Shown here: piece after piece, positions 27,661 to 36,505 of the stretch
How positions within the stretch are numbered: position 1 is the stretch's first letter
Layout of the letters: the number at the start of each line of letters is the position of its first letter
Assembly (NCBI GenBank): GCA_013376735.1
Contig: VINJ01000001.1
Coordinates: 3,596,001-3,660,000 of the forward strand
Reading direction: 5' to 3'
DNA from: a bacterium Scap17
GTDB lineage: Bacteria > Pseudomonadota > Gammaproteobacteria > Pseudomonadales > Halomonadaceae
DNA length: 64,000 nucleotides
Position numbers and translations under genes: made by a program
Notes under the pieces: model-generated
What the model was told of the DNA's origin: nothing
Database searches by the model: none
The model's input: the letters and a program-made list of their open reading frames with translations, nothing else

Positions 27661-27696
27661 AAAAAAGCCCCTGACACCTCACGGCGGCAGGGGCTT
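27661..27696. terminator. Bidirectional terminator between speD and the channel gene
   Basis: A 9-bp stem AAGCCCCTG/CAGGGGCTT is followed by six T residues on the minus strand and by CTTCTT on the plus strand. The flanking genes converge. Confidence 0.85.
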
Positions 27697-27716
27697 CTTC
27701 TTGGCTGTCTGGCGAC

Positions 27717-28601
27717 TCAGCGCTCGCCGGCGGGGCCCTCCCTGTCTGGCGGGGCGGCATCCCCCAGGCGCTGTTCCATCTCCTCCTTCACCTGGCGCTG
27801 CAGCGCCTCACGGTGGTGCTCACGCTCGACAAGCGACTCGCCCCGCTCCTGAGCGACCTGATCCAGCCGTTCTCGCAACTCGCGCACCTCCGTCGTCAGC
27901 TCGCTGATCTGATGATAGAGCGCCCGCGTCATGTCGCGCTGGGCACGCGCCGCCCGAGCCTCCTGCTCGCTGTCATCCTCGATGAAGATCGAGCTGATAT
28001 AGGCGGCGAAACTCCCGAACAGCCCCACGCCCCCGACCATCAACAGCACCGCCACGACGCGACCGAGCGTCGTGATGGGATAGTAGTCGCCATAGCCGAC
28101 GGTGGTCACCGTCACCACCGCCCACCACAGCGCCTCCTCGGCGGTATTGATGGGACTGTCAGGATTGGGGGTCTCCACCATCAGCATGGTCAGGGCGCCG
28201 AACACCACCAGCAGCACCGTGGCGGTGGCCGCCGAGGCGAAGACTCCCTCGGCCCGGTTGCGGAACAGCAGCTTCCAGATCATTTCCATCGACTTGATGG
28301 CGCGCAGCACCCGCAGTACCTGCACCACGCGAAACAGCCTCGCGCCCTGGAAGAGCCCCGCCGGGATACAGGCCAGCAGGTCGATCCAGCCCCACTTCAT
28401 GTACTCGCGCTTGCTCTTGGCACTGGCGAAGCGCTTGCAGAAATCGATGAAGAAGAACAGGCAGACCACGTAGTCCATGTACTCCAGCAGCCGCTGGACC
28501 TGCGGTGACAACTCAAAGACAAGGTCCACCACCATGGCGCCGATCACATAGATCGACAGCACCAGGATGAACAACTGAAAGGGCGTGACGCGTTCCTGCA
28601 T
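27717..28601 (-). CDS. Voltage-gated potassium channel
   Basis: This 294-residue inner-membrane protein has the layout of six-helix Kv-type channels: four sensor helices ending in an S4 with regular Arg (RLFRVVQVLRVLRAIKSM, 88-105), a pore loop with the selectivity filter TVGYGD (167-172), and a final helix. A long coiled coil (about 215-290, rich in Glu/Arg/Gln) probably drives tetramer assembly. It would pass potassium in response to membrane voltage. The ATG at 28601 has GGAG upstream; a TTG at 28631 is less likely. The neighbouring unknown gene upstream runs in the same direction. Confidence 0.9.
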   Translation of the reverse strand: MQERVTPFQLFILVLSIYVIGAMVVDLVFELSPQVQRLLEYMDYVVCLFFFIDFCKRFASAKSKREYMKWGWIDLLACIPAGLFQGARLFRVVQVLRVLRAIKSMEMIWKLLFRNRAEGVFASAATATVLLVVFGALTMLMVETPNPDSPINTAEEALWWAVVTVTTVGYGDYYPITTLGRVVAVLLMVGGVGLFGSFAAYISSIFIEDDSEQEARAARAQRDMTRALYHQISELTTEVRELRERLDQVAQERGESLVEREHHREALQRQVKEEMEQRLGDAAPPDREGPAGER

Positions 28602-28767
28602 CCGAGGGTTCTCCGTGAATGGGCTCTGCAAAGCCTACCCCATCCTCGACACCCTGACAGTGTGAAGACACCGCTGTCATGCTTACGATGATGCATGCGC
28701 CCGGTGATTCGTGCGACCGGGACTTCATGCATCCGATGGTTCATGCATTAGCTTCATGCGCCCGCAT

Positions 28768-29538
28768 TCACGAAGCCTTGTTGCGCGACTCCTCGTCACT
28801 CGGGGGCTGGAAGGTGGACTGCTCGCTGATGTCTTCCCCACTGATGCGCTCCAAAAGCTTGCGCAACTTGTGACGCTGCCTGCGTGATGACAGGCGATTG
28901 GAATCCCAGCGCTCCGGTACCAGCGCACATTCTCCACCGGCATCGTGCAGACGGAAGGCACGCTCGACGCCGATCGGGTGGTCCTCACTGCCGTAGATGC
29001 CAATGATGCGCAGTGTCAGACGCTGGAATTTCAGTTGCTCATTGCTGGGCCAGTGCCCCTCGAGCGAGATGCCATTGCGGCGCGCCATGCGCTCGATGAC
29101 TTCAGAGAAAGTCCCGATATGCAGGAAGTCGCCCGAGCCCAGCGGCCCCTGACGCGTAGTATCGGAGATGCGCCATTCACTGCTGCTGGAAGCCTCCTGC
29201 GCGGACTGCTCACTCTCATCGTTCTGCGCATCCTTGCGCTGCTCGTCACCTACCTGGTAACTGCGCTCGAACTCGGTGACATCCATCAGCAGGCTGCCGT
29301 GACTGGTATCCAACCTGGCAATGATGTGCTCGATGAAGATCGATTCGGCACTCATGTTGCTGACGATGCACAGACTGTCGATGCCTTTGGACTTGCCGCG
29401 ATTGATCAGCACGCGCGGGCGACGCTGGCGACGGAAGTTGTGATACAGCAACTGCGCATAGACCAGCCAGATGAAGAACGAGCCGATACTGGCTATCGCC
29501 GAGATGGTTTTCGAGTGATTCGCGATCCACTCCATCAT
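28768..29538 (-). CDS. Membrane-anchored protein of unknown function
   Basis: I do not recognise this 256-residue protein. One N-terminal membrane helix (about residues 11-30) is followed by a basic stretch (NFRRQRRPRVLINRG), so the remainder should be cytoplasmic. The soluble part mixes predicted strands with a Ser/Glu/Gln-rich linker (about 105-125), and the C-terminus is highly charged (SSRRQRHKLRKLLERISGE). The ATG at 29538 has GGAGG five bases upstream. It lies between glnE and the potassium channel on the same strand, so co-transcription with the channel is possible but unproven. Confidence 0.72.
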   Translation of the reverse strand: MMEWIANHSKTISAIASIGSFFIWLVYAQLLYHNFRRQRRPRVLINRGKSKGIDSLCIVSNMSAESIFIEHIIARLDTSHGSLLMDVTEFERSYQVGDEQRKDAQNDESEQSAQEASSSSEWRISDTTRQGPLGSGDFLHIGTFSEVIERMARRNGISLEGHWPSNEQLKFQRLTLRIIGIYGSEDHPIGVERAFRLHDAGGECALVPERWDSNRLSSRRQRHKLRKLLERISGEDISEQSTFQPPSDEESRNKAS

Positions 29539-29616
29539 GCTGACCTCCCCTGTCAACGTTGTCTGATGCCCCTTTCTTGGGGATAGCGACAGGGGATTGC
29601 GAGCATTGATTTGACG

Positions 29617-32600
29617 TTAAACTCCCTCGTGACTGACCTGATCTTCGCCCAGCAGTGACTGCCAGAGGGTGATGACCCGCTCACGGTGGGCAGCAATCAG
29701 CGGGTGCTGCTCCAGCCGCATCAGGCTGCCGTGCTTTTCCAGCGCCAGGCGATGACTGACATCGCGATAGGCCAGATAGGCCTCGCGCAGCTCACCGGCC
29801 TGCTCGCCCGGCAGCCGTCCGCAGGACTCGAGGGTTTCCAGCAGCCGCATGTTGTCACTCCACTCGAGCAGAGCGGGCACCTGATGACTCAGCGCCAGCA
29901 CGCAGTACTGGGCGAGAAACTCGATGTCGACGATGCCGCCGGCGTCCTGCTTGAGATGGAACTGGCCGGCCTCGCGGTCTCTGGCGCTGCTGCCCAGGTG
30001 ATCACGCATCTTGTGGCGCATGGTGATCACCTCCTGACGCAGCGTCTTCTCGTCCCGCTGCTGACCGAGCACCTCACGGCGCACCTCCTCGAAGGCCAGC
30101 GCCAGCGCCGGGTCCCCCGCCACGGCCCGCGCGCGTACCAGCGCCTGATGCTCCCAGGTCCAGGCTTGCGTGAGCTGATAGTCCCGGAAGGCCGCCAGAC
30201 TCGAGACCAGCAGCCCCGAATTGCCTGAGGGGCGCAGGCGCATGTCGACCTCGTAGAGCGCACCGGCCGGCGTCACTGCCGTGAGCAGGTGGATGATGCG
30301 CTGCCCCAGGCGCGTGAAGAACAGCGGGTTGTCCAGCGGCCGCGGGCCATCCGTCTGGCCCTTGCTGGCCGCATCATGCAGGAAGACGAGATCCAGGTCC
30401 GAGCCATAGCCCAGCTCGATGCCGCCCAGCTTGCCGTAGCCGACGATCACGAAGCTGCCACTCAGGCTGTCGCCGGTGATCGGCTGGCCATCGCGTCCGA
30501 TGGGGAAGCCATGCTTGCGGGTCAGGGTCTTCCACGCCATCGCCAGCACCTGTTCCAGCACCACCTCGGCGATGAAGGTCAGATAGTCACTGACCTTCAT
30601 CAGCGGGCGGGCACCGGCGATATCGGAGGCCGCCACGTGTAAAACCTGGGCATGGCGGAACACTCGCAAGGCCTCGAGCAGCGCTTCTTCATCATCCTCC
30701 GGAATGCGAGACAATGCGGTGCGCAGCTCATCGGCGAGGCGCGTCTTGTCGGCGGGTGAATAGAGGTTGTGGGGATGCAGCAGCTCGTCAAGCAACACCG
30801 GATAACGCGCCAGCTGTTCGGCGATCCAGGGGCTTGCCGCACACAGGCGCATCAACTGCGTCAGCGCATCCGGATTCTCGCGCAGCAGCGCCAGATAGGC
30901 CGTCCGCCGCAATACCGCCTCGACCAGCGGCAAGACGCGCTCCAGCACTCGGCTGGCATCGTGCTCGGCGGGCTTCTCGGGGTCGCCCGCCGCCGAGCAC
31001 AGCGCCTGCAGCAATGGCGGCATCAGTGCATCGAGGCGATCAAAGCCGATGCGCTGCATGCCCTGCACCGCACGCGACCGCCGCAGGCTATCGAGACGGC
31101 GGAAACTCTCGGCCGCACTCTTGAAGCCGCTCTCGGCGAGCAGTGCCTCGCCCTCCTCCGCCGTCAGCTCGCCGCGCCACAGCGCTCGCCACTCATCCAG
31201 CGCCTGCTGGCCTTCGCCCTGCTCGGCCTCGTCGTCTTCCGGCGCGGCGATCACGTTGTCGAAGTGATGGCGGATGCGCATACGCACCTCTTCCAGACGC
31301 GCGGTGAGTGCCTCCCAATCGGGCAGTTTCATGGCCAGGGCGAGACGCTCGCGGCCCAGCGGATCCAACGGCAATGTCTGGGTCTGACGGTCGGCCTGGG
31401 CCTGCAGGGCGTGCTCGAGATCGCGCAGGAAGACGTAATCCGGCACCAGCTCATCTACGACCGCCTGCGGCAGCAAGCCCAGGGCTGGCAGGCGCGCAAA
31501 GGCCTGCTTGAGCGAGGTAACCTGCAATTCCGACTCACGCCCGCCCCGAATCAGCTGGAAGGCCTGGGCGACGAACTCCACCTCGCGAATGCCGCCGGAG
31601 CCGAGCTTGATGTTGTCGGACAGCCCGCGCCGTTTGACCTCGCGGTTGATCATCGCCTTCATCTCGCGCAGCGACTCGATGGCACCGAAATCCAGATACT
31701 TGCGATAGACGAAGGGGCGCAGGTGCGCGATCAGGCGCTCGCCGGCAGCGACGCGGCCTGCCACCGGGCGCGCCTTGAGCATCGCGTAACGCTCCCATTC
31801 GCGGCCCTGATCCTGATAGTAGCTGGCCAGCATCGAGAAACTGCCGACCAGAGGCCCGCCGTCCCCCAGCGGACGCAGCCGCATGTCGACGCGAAACACG
31901 AAGCCATCGGCGGTCATCGCGTCCAGCGCGGCAATCAGCTTCTGGCCGAGACGCGTGAAATATTCCTGATGATCCAGAGACTTGCGGCCACCGGATGTCT
32001 CGCCCTTGTCGGGAAAGGCGAAGATCAGGTCGATATCGGAGGAGAGGTTGAGCTCGCCGGCGCCCAGCTTGCCCATGCCGAGCACCACCAGCCGCTGCGG
32101 CTCGCCGAAGCGGTCCGGCGCGGGGCGGCCATAACGCAGCTCAAGCGAGGCTTCCAGCCAGCCAAGCGCGCCCTCGAGAGTGACTTCGGCGAGGCGCGAG
32201 ACCGCCGCCGCGGTCTGCCACATTTGGGCGCCGTTGAGGTCGCGCCACACGATGCCCAGCATGCGCAGCTGGCGGAAGCGCCGCAGCACCTGCTGCATCG
32301 CCTTCTCGTCTTCGGCGCTGGCGAGGCCGGCGGCGAGACGCTCAGTGAGCTGGGCGACCGGCAAGGCGCGCTCCAGCTCGCCACTCTCGAGCAGCTCGGA
32401 CAGCAGTTCTGGGCGACGGCACAGCGTCTCCAGCGCGAAGTCGGAGAGCGTGATCAGACGTCCCAGCTGGCTGCGCTGACGCTCATCGAGGGCCAGGAAG
32501 GTCGCCAGCGGAGAGCTGTCATCGCCACGCATCTCGCTGAGATTCTCAGCCTGGGTCAGGCTCTCTTCGAGGCGCTCCTGGGCGGCGTGCAGGGCGCTCA

Positions 32601-32706
32601 CGAGCGTGGCACGGCTGTCAGCCGACTGCTCGGCCAGCAGCGATGACGGTGCAAGGAAATCAGCGGGCAACAGTGGGCGGGACTGCGCGGGGGGTAGCTG
32701 GGGCAT
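29617..32706 (-). CDS. glnE: Bifunctional glutamine synthetase adenylyltransferase/deadenylase
   Basis: GlnE adds or removes AMP on glutamine synthetase according to nitrogen status sensed by PII. The 1029-residue protein contains two nucleotidyltransferase domains: the deadenylase with GMGKLGAGELNLSSDIDL (210-227) and the adenylyltransferase with GYGKLGGIELGYGSDLDL in the C-terminal half. The helical linker between binds PII. The ATG at 32706 has AAGGAG six bases before it and is preferred to an upstream in-frame start. The gene lies downstream of dgkA on the same strand. Confidence 0.96.
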   Translation of the reverse strand: MPQLPPAQSRPLLPADFLAPSSLLAEQSADSRATLVSALHAAQERLEESLTQAENLSEMRGDDSSPLATFLALDERQRSQLGRLITLSDFALETLCRRPELLSELLESGELERALPVAQLTERLAAGLASAEDEKAMQQVLRRFRQLRMLGIVWRDLNGAQMWQTAAAVSRLAEVTLEGALGWLEASLELRYGRPAPDRFGEPQRLVVLGMGKLGAGELNLSSDIDLIFAFPDKGETSGGRKSLDHQEYFTRLGQKLIAALDAMTADGFVFRVDMRLRPLGDGGPLVGSFSMLASYYQDQGREWERYAMLKARPVAGRVAAGERLIAHLRPFVYRKYLDFGAIESLREMKAMINREVKRRGLSDNIKLGSGGIREVEFVAQAFQLIRGGRESELQVTSLKQAFARLPALGLLPQAVVDELVPDYVFLRDLEHALQAQADRQTQTLPLDPLGRERLALAMKLPDWEALTARLEEVRMRIRHHFDNVIAAPEDDEAEQGEGQQALDEWRALWRGELTAEEGEALLAESGFKSAAESFRRLDSLRRSRAVQGMQRIGFDRLDALMPPLLQALCSAAGDPEKPAEHDASRVLERVLPLVEAVLRRTAYLALLRENPDALTQLMRLCAASPWIAEQLARYPVLLDELLHPHNLYSPADKTRLADELRTALSRIPEDDEEALLEALRVFRHAQVLHVAASDIAGARPLMKVSDYLTFIAEVVLEQVLAMAWKTLTRKHGFPIGRDGQPITGDSLSGSFVIVGYGKLGGIELGYGSDLDLVFLHDAASKGQTDGPRPLDNPLFFTRLGQRIIHLLTAVTPAGALYEVDMRLRPSGNSGLLVSSLAAFRDYQLTQAWTWEHQALVRARAVAGDPALALAFEEVRREVLGQQRDEKTLRQEVITMRHKMRDHLGSSARDREAGQFHLKQDAGGIVDIEFLAQYCVLALSHQVPALLEWSDNMRLLETLESCGRLPGEQAGELREAYLAYRDVSHRLALEKHGSLMRLEQHPLIAAHRERVITLWQSLLGEDQVSHEGV

Positions 32707-32808
32707 GGTCGTCTCCTTCGATCCAGCCCTCAGCATAACGGAGGCCGCTGGCACATGACACGGCCCTGCCCGCCGCCCCTTTCATTGATGTGGTCGGGGC
32801 TTGGGCAC

Positions 32809-33180
32809 TCAGCCGAACAGCTTGTCGTAGAGCAGGGTGCCCCAGGTCAGCCCGGCGAAGATCAGGCTGATCATCACCGCCGCCGAGCCCATGTCCTTGG
32901 CGCGCCCGGACAGTTCATGGAATTCCGGGCCGATGCGGTCAATCGCGGATTCCACCGCCGAGTTGAGCAGTTCGACCATCAGCACGATCAGCGTAGAACC
33001 GACCAGCAGCAGCCATTCGACATGCGAGTCACCGATCCACCAGGCAAACGGCAGCAGCAAGGCGCACAGCACGATCTCCTGGCGGAAGGCCTCTTCGTTG
33101 CTCCAGGCGGCCTTGAGGCCCTTGAGCGAGTAACGCGCGGAATGCTTGAGGTGGGTCAAGCCGGTATGCCGTGATTTCAT
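32809..33180 (-). CDS. dgkA: Diacylglycerol kinase
   Basis: DgkA is the small trimeric membrane kinase that returns diacylglycerol to phosphatidic acid. The 123-residue protein has the surface helix near residues 20-34 and the active-site motif [15 protein letters not shown] (70-84) with three membrane helices. Length matches E. coli DgkA (122). It is read toward glnE and is divergent from nhaB. Confidence 0.94.
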   Translation of the reverse strand: MKSRHTGLTHLKHSARYSLKGLKAAWSNEEAFRQEIVLCALLLPFAWWIGDSHVEWLLLVGSTLIVLMVELLNSAVESAIDRIGPEFHELSGRAKDMGSAAVMISLIFAGLTWGTLLYDKLFG

Positions 33181-33467
33181 CTTCGGGTCTCGTACAAAAG
33201 CAGCACGGGGGCTGCAAAGGCCGATCTTTCAATCGGACGACGTCTGCCAGCAACGCGCCTCGGGAGAGCTCGCAGCACACCGGCCAGCGACAGCGCAGCG
33301 CTGCCTGCGCGAATTTCACGACCAAAGGCTACCCGAGACCTCATCGACGGGCGTGCTCTAATACCGCCAGGCGCTCGATGACGGCGGCGATGATAGCAAA
33401 GCACGCGCTGAAGCGGCATTGCCGATCCCGTCCTCCAACAACAACAAATCAACGCCGGGAACTGCCC
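33181..33467. other. Divergent gap between dgkA and nhaB
   Basis: These 287 bases hold no gene. The outer pair CTCGGG (33259-33264) and CCCGAG (33332-33337) could close a branched, GC-rich RNA structure in the nhaB leader, but I cannot match it to a known riboswitch. The last 40 bases before nhaB are A/C-rich and unstructured. Confidence 0.4.
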
Positions 33468-35000
33468 ATGCCTTCGCTATCACACGACACACGCCAGACG
33501 CTCAGCCGCGGACTGGCGCGCAACTTCCTCGGCCAGTCGCCACGCTGGTACAAGCAGCTGATGTGCCTGTTTCTGATCACCAACCCACTACTGCTGTGGT
33601 TCAGCGGCCCCCAAGGTGGCGTGATCGTCGGCTGGCTGCTGCTGGGGGAATTCATCTTCACGCTGGCGATGGCGCTCAAGTGCTATCCCCTCCAGCCGGG
33701 CGGTCTGCTGGCGCTGGAGGCCGTCGTCATCGGCATGGCCTCACCGGAGGCCATCATGCAGGAGATGGAGCGCAACCTGCCGGTGATCCTGTTGCTGATG
33801 TTCATGGTGGCCGGCATCTACTTCATGAAGCCGCTGCTGCTGTATGCCTTCACCAAGATCATCCTCGGCGTGCGCTCCAAGACATGGCTGTCGCTGATGT
33901 TCTGTCTCTCCAGCGCCCTGCTGTCCGCCTTTCTCGATGCCTTGACGGTGACGGCGGTCATCATCGGCATCGCGGTGGGCTTCTACTCCGTCTACCACAA
34001 GGTGGCCTCGGGCAAGCATTTCGATACTCAGCATGACCATGCCAACGATGTCAGCGTCGAGGCCGTGCACAGTGAAGACCTTGAGGATTTCCGCGGCTTT
34101 CTGCGCTCGCTGCTGATGCATGGCGCGGTGGGAACCGCGCTGGGAGGCGTCAGCACCATGATCGGCGAGCCGCAGAACCTGGTGATCGCCAAGGCCGCTG
34201 AATGGGACTTCATCGACTTCTTCCTCGCCATGGCGCCGGTCACCGTGCCGACCTTCTTCGCCGGCCTCGCCCTGTGTGTGCTGCTGGAGCGCGGCCGTTG
34301 GTTCGGCTACGGCCAGCGACTGCCCGCCAGCGTGCGACGCATTCTCGAGGATTATGATCATCATCAGGATGCACGGCGCACGCCGCGGGAACGCGCCGCG
34401 CTGATCGTGCAGGCCGTGGTGGCCGTGCTGCTGGTACTGGCGCTGGCGCTGCACATGGCAGAGGTCGGGCTGATCGGGCTGGCGGTGATCATTCTGCTGA
34501 CCGCCGGCAACGGCATCACCGATGAGCACCAGATCGGCCGCGCCTTCCAGGAATCACTGCCCTTCACCTCGCTGCTGGTGGTGTTCTTCACCATTGTCGC
34601 GGTCATCCACGAGCAGCACCTGTTCCAGCCATTCATCCAATGGGTACTCAGTCTGCCCATCGAAGAGCAGGCCGGCGCGTTGTTCCTGGCCAACGGGCTG
34701 CTCTCGGCCATCTCGGACAATGTCTTCGTGGCCACGGTGTACATCACCCAGGTCAAGAACGAGTTCGTGGCCGGCAATATCAGCCGCGAGCACTTCCATG
34801 CGCTGGCGGTCGCGGTGAACACCGGCACCAACCTGCCCAGCGTTGCGACCCCCAATGGCCAGGCGGCGTTCCTGTTCCTGCTCACCTCCGCCATCGCGCC
34901 ACTGGTCAGGCTCTCCTACGGGCGTATGGTATGGATGGCATTGCCCTACACGGTGCTGATGACGCTGGTCGGGCTGGCCACCGTGCGCAGTTTCATCTAG
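33468..35000 (+). CDS. nhaB: Sodium/proton antiporter NhaB
   Basis: NhaB exports sodium in exchange for protons, a key function in a halophile. The 510-residue protein (E. coli has 513) carries about a dozen membrane segments and the family motifs [11 protein letters not shown] near the start, [14 protein letters not shown] in the middle and [13 protein letters not shown] and [18 protein letters not shown] in the C-terminal half. The ATG at 33468 gives the family start; the frame is open further upstream without a ribosome site. It is ended by a 14-bp hairpin. Confidence 0.95.
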   Translation: MPSLSHDTRQTLSRGLARNFLGQSPRWYKQLMCLFLITNPLLLWFSGPQGGVIVGWLLLGEFIFTLAMALKCYPLQPGGLLALEAVVIGMASPEAIMQEMERNLPVILLLMFMVAGIYFMKPLLLYAFTKIILGVRSKTWLSLMFCLSSALLSAFLDALTVTAVIIGIAVGFYSVYHKVASGKHFDTQHDHANDVSVEAVHSEDLEDFRGFLRSLLMHGAVGTALGGVSTMIGEPQNLVIAKAAEWDFIDFFLAMAPVTVPTFFAGLALCVLLERGRWFGYGQRLPASVRRILEDYDHHQDARRTPRERAALIVQAVVAVLLVLALALHMAEVGLIGLAVIILLTAGNGITDEHQIGRAFQESLPFTSLLVVFFTIVAVIHEQHLFQPFIQWVLSLPIEEQAGALFLANGLLSAISDNVFVATVYITQVKNEFVAGNISREHFHALAVAVNTGTNLPSVATPNGQAAFLFLLTSAIAPLVRLSYGRMVWMALPYTVLMTLVGLATVRSFI

Positions 35001-35040
35001 TCAGCGTCTTGACGAGAGCCTTCCGTCAGCGCCTCCTGTT

Positions 35041-35074
35041 ACCGGGGCCAGCCGCACATCCGGCTGGCCCCGGT
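35041..35074 (+). terminator. 14-bp hairpin after nhaB
   Basis: The left arm ACCGGGGCCAGCCG and its exact complement flank a 6-base loop, 40 bases after the nhaB stop. There is no T run, as with several other hairpins here. Confidence 0.6.
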
Positions 35075-35222
35075 CGCGTCAGTCTCATCCCAATGTCGAT
35101 AGCGCGAGGCTTCCCCACAGCGTCGCTTGCAGGCACTGTGAGATGACGCGTCTCGATCAGACGCCGTGACACCTTCACGCAGGAAGACCGCCAACACCCA
35201 CGCCATCCACAAGGAGACAGCC

Positions 35223-36200
35223 ATGTCCCGCGCACTGATGCTGCACGACGAGACCCCACGCGCCCGAGTCGTCGAACTCTCCGATGATCAGCTGCCTGAC
35301 CTGCCTGTCACGGTGGCCATCGAGCGTTCCGGACTCAACTACAAGGACGCGCTGGCCATCACCGGCCGTGGCAAGATCGTCCGTGAGCTGCCCTTCGTGC
35401 CGGGCATCGATTTCGCGGGTCGCGTCGAGGCCTCCGACTCGCCGGACTATCAGCCGGGCGACGAGGTCCTCCTGACCGGCTGGGGCGTGGGCGAGCGCCA
35501 TTGGGGCGGCCTGGCCGAGCGCATGCGCGTCAAGCCCGAGTGGCTGGTCAAGCGCCCTGCCAATCTGAGCGCCGAGCAGGCCATGGCCTTCGGCACCGCC
35601 GGCCTGACCGCCATGCTGTGCGTGATGCGCCTCGAGGAGGCCGGCCTGACGCCCGAGCAGGGCCCGGTGATCGTCACCGGCGCCACCGGCGGGGTCGGCA
35701 GCTGGGCCGTGCAGATGCTGGCCAAGCAAGGCTTCGAGGTTCACGCGGTCAGCGGCAAGGCCGAGCAGCGCGAATGGCTCGAGTCACTGGGCGCGAGCGA
35801 AGTCCATCTGCGCAGTGATTTCGAGGACAAGGGCCGCCCGCTGGAAAAGAGCCGCTGGGCAGGCGCCGTGGATACTGCCGGTGGCCAGGTGCTGGCCAAT
35901 CTGCTGGCGCAGATGAATTACGATGGCAAGGTGGCGGCCGTGGGCCTCGCGGCGGGCGCCGACCTGCCCACCAGCGTGATGCCGTTCATCCTGCGCGGCG
36001 TCTCGTTGCTGGGCGTCGATAGCGTCATGATCAATGCCGAACGTCGTCGAAAGGTCTGGCAGCGTCTGGCCGACCTGCCGGACGAGATGCACGCCCAGAT
36101 GCAGCTCGAGACGGTCGGCCTGGATGGCCTCGCCGAACGCGCCGAGGCGATGATCGACGGACGCGTCAGCGGTCGCGTACTGCTCGACCCGACGCGCTGA
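35223..36200 (+). CDS. acuI: Acrylyl-CoA reductase (AcuI/YhdH family)
   Basis: This 325-residue MDR-superfamily oxidoreductase reduces acrylyl-CoA to propionyl-CoA with NADPH, which detoxifies acrylate from DMSP breakdown or propionate metabolism. It has the AcuI/YhdH signatures RSGLNYKDALAITGRGKI (about 37-54), FVPGIDFAGRVEAS, and the nucleotide-binding VTGATGGVGSWAVQML (about 157-172). The ATG at 35223 follows AAGGAG. No DMSP lyase or CoA-transferase gene is nearby, so a general role is as likely as DMSP catabolism. A UUCG-loop terminator follows. Confidence 0.88.
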   Translation: MSRALMLHDETPRARVVELSDDQLPDLPVTVAIERSGLNYKDALAITGRGKIVRELPFVPGIDFAGRVEASDSPDYQPGDEVLLTGWGVGERHWGGLAERMRVKPEWLVKRPANLSAEQAMAFGTAGLTAMLCVMRLEEAGLTPEQGPVIVTGATGGVGSWAVQMLAKQGFEVHAVSGKAEQREWLESLGASEVHLRSDFEDKGRPLEKSRWAGAVDTAGGQVLANLLAQMNYDGKVAAVGLAAGADLPTSVMPFILRGVSLLGVDSVMINAERRRKVWQRLADLPDEMHAQMQLETVGLDGLAERAEAMIDGRVSGRVLLDPTR

Positions 36201-36400
36201 AGACACTCGACGCACGACCCGCGACGGAAAATTTGCCCTCGCAGCGCCAAAAACGCTTCAAGTCCTTGATTGTTGCGGTGCAATAGCGATTTTGGCGTTA
36301 GCCAACGCCGTCACACAACGCTATGCTCTTGTTATCTCGTTGCGCCCTGTCGAGCGTCCCGAGTGCCCTCCCCTCAGCCATGCCGGGCGTGTGGAGGACC

Positions 36401-36425
36401 ACCCCGCCTTCGGGCGGGGTTTTTT
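36401..36425 (+). terminator. Terminator of acuI
   Basis: An 8-bp stem ACCCCGCC/GGCGGGGT with a TTCG tetraloop runs straight into a T run. It is about 200 bases after acuI. Confidence 0.9.
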
Positions 36426-36450
36426 GTGTCTGCCACTCAGGCCATGAACA

Positions 36451-36480
36451 CGAAAGCCCCGCCGATTGGCGGGGCTTTCG
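36451..36480 (-). terminator. Terminator of dacB
   Basis: A perfect 13-bp stem CGAAAGCCCCGCC with its complement and a 4-base loop lies 26 bases beyond the dacB stop. The A/T-rich outer arm allows function in either direction. Together with the hairpin at 36401 it insulates the converging acuI and dacB. Confidence 0.75.
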
Positions 36481-36505
36481 TGCCATGCGCTCGCGATCAA
36501 GGAGC

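Noticed and set aside
30769-32646. A 625-codon open frame on the plus strand opposite glnE
   Set aside because: Antisense shadow of glnE with skewed composition and no ribosome site.
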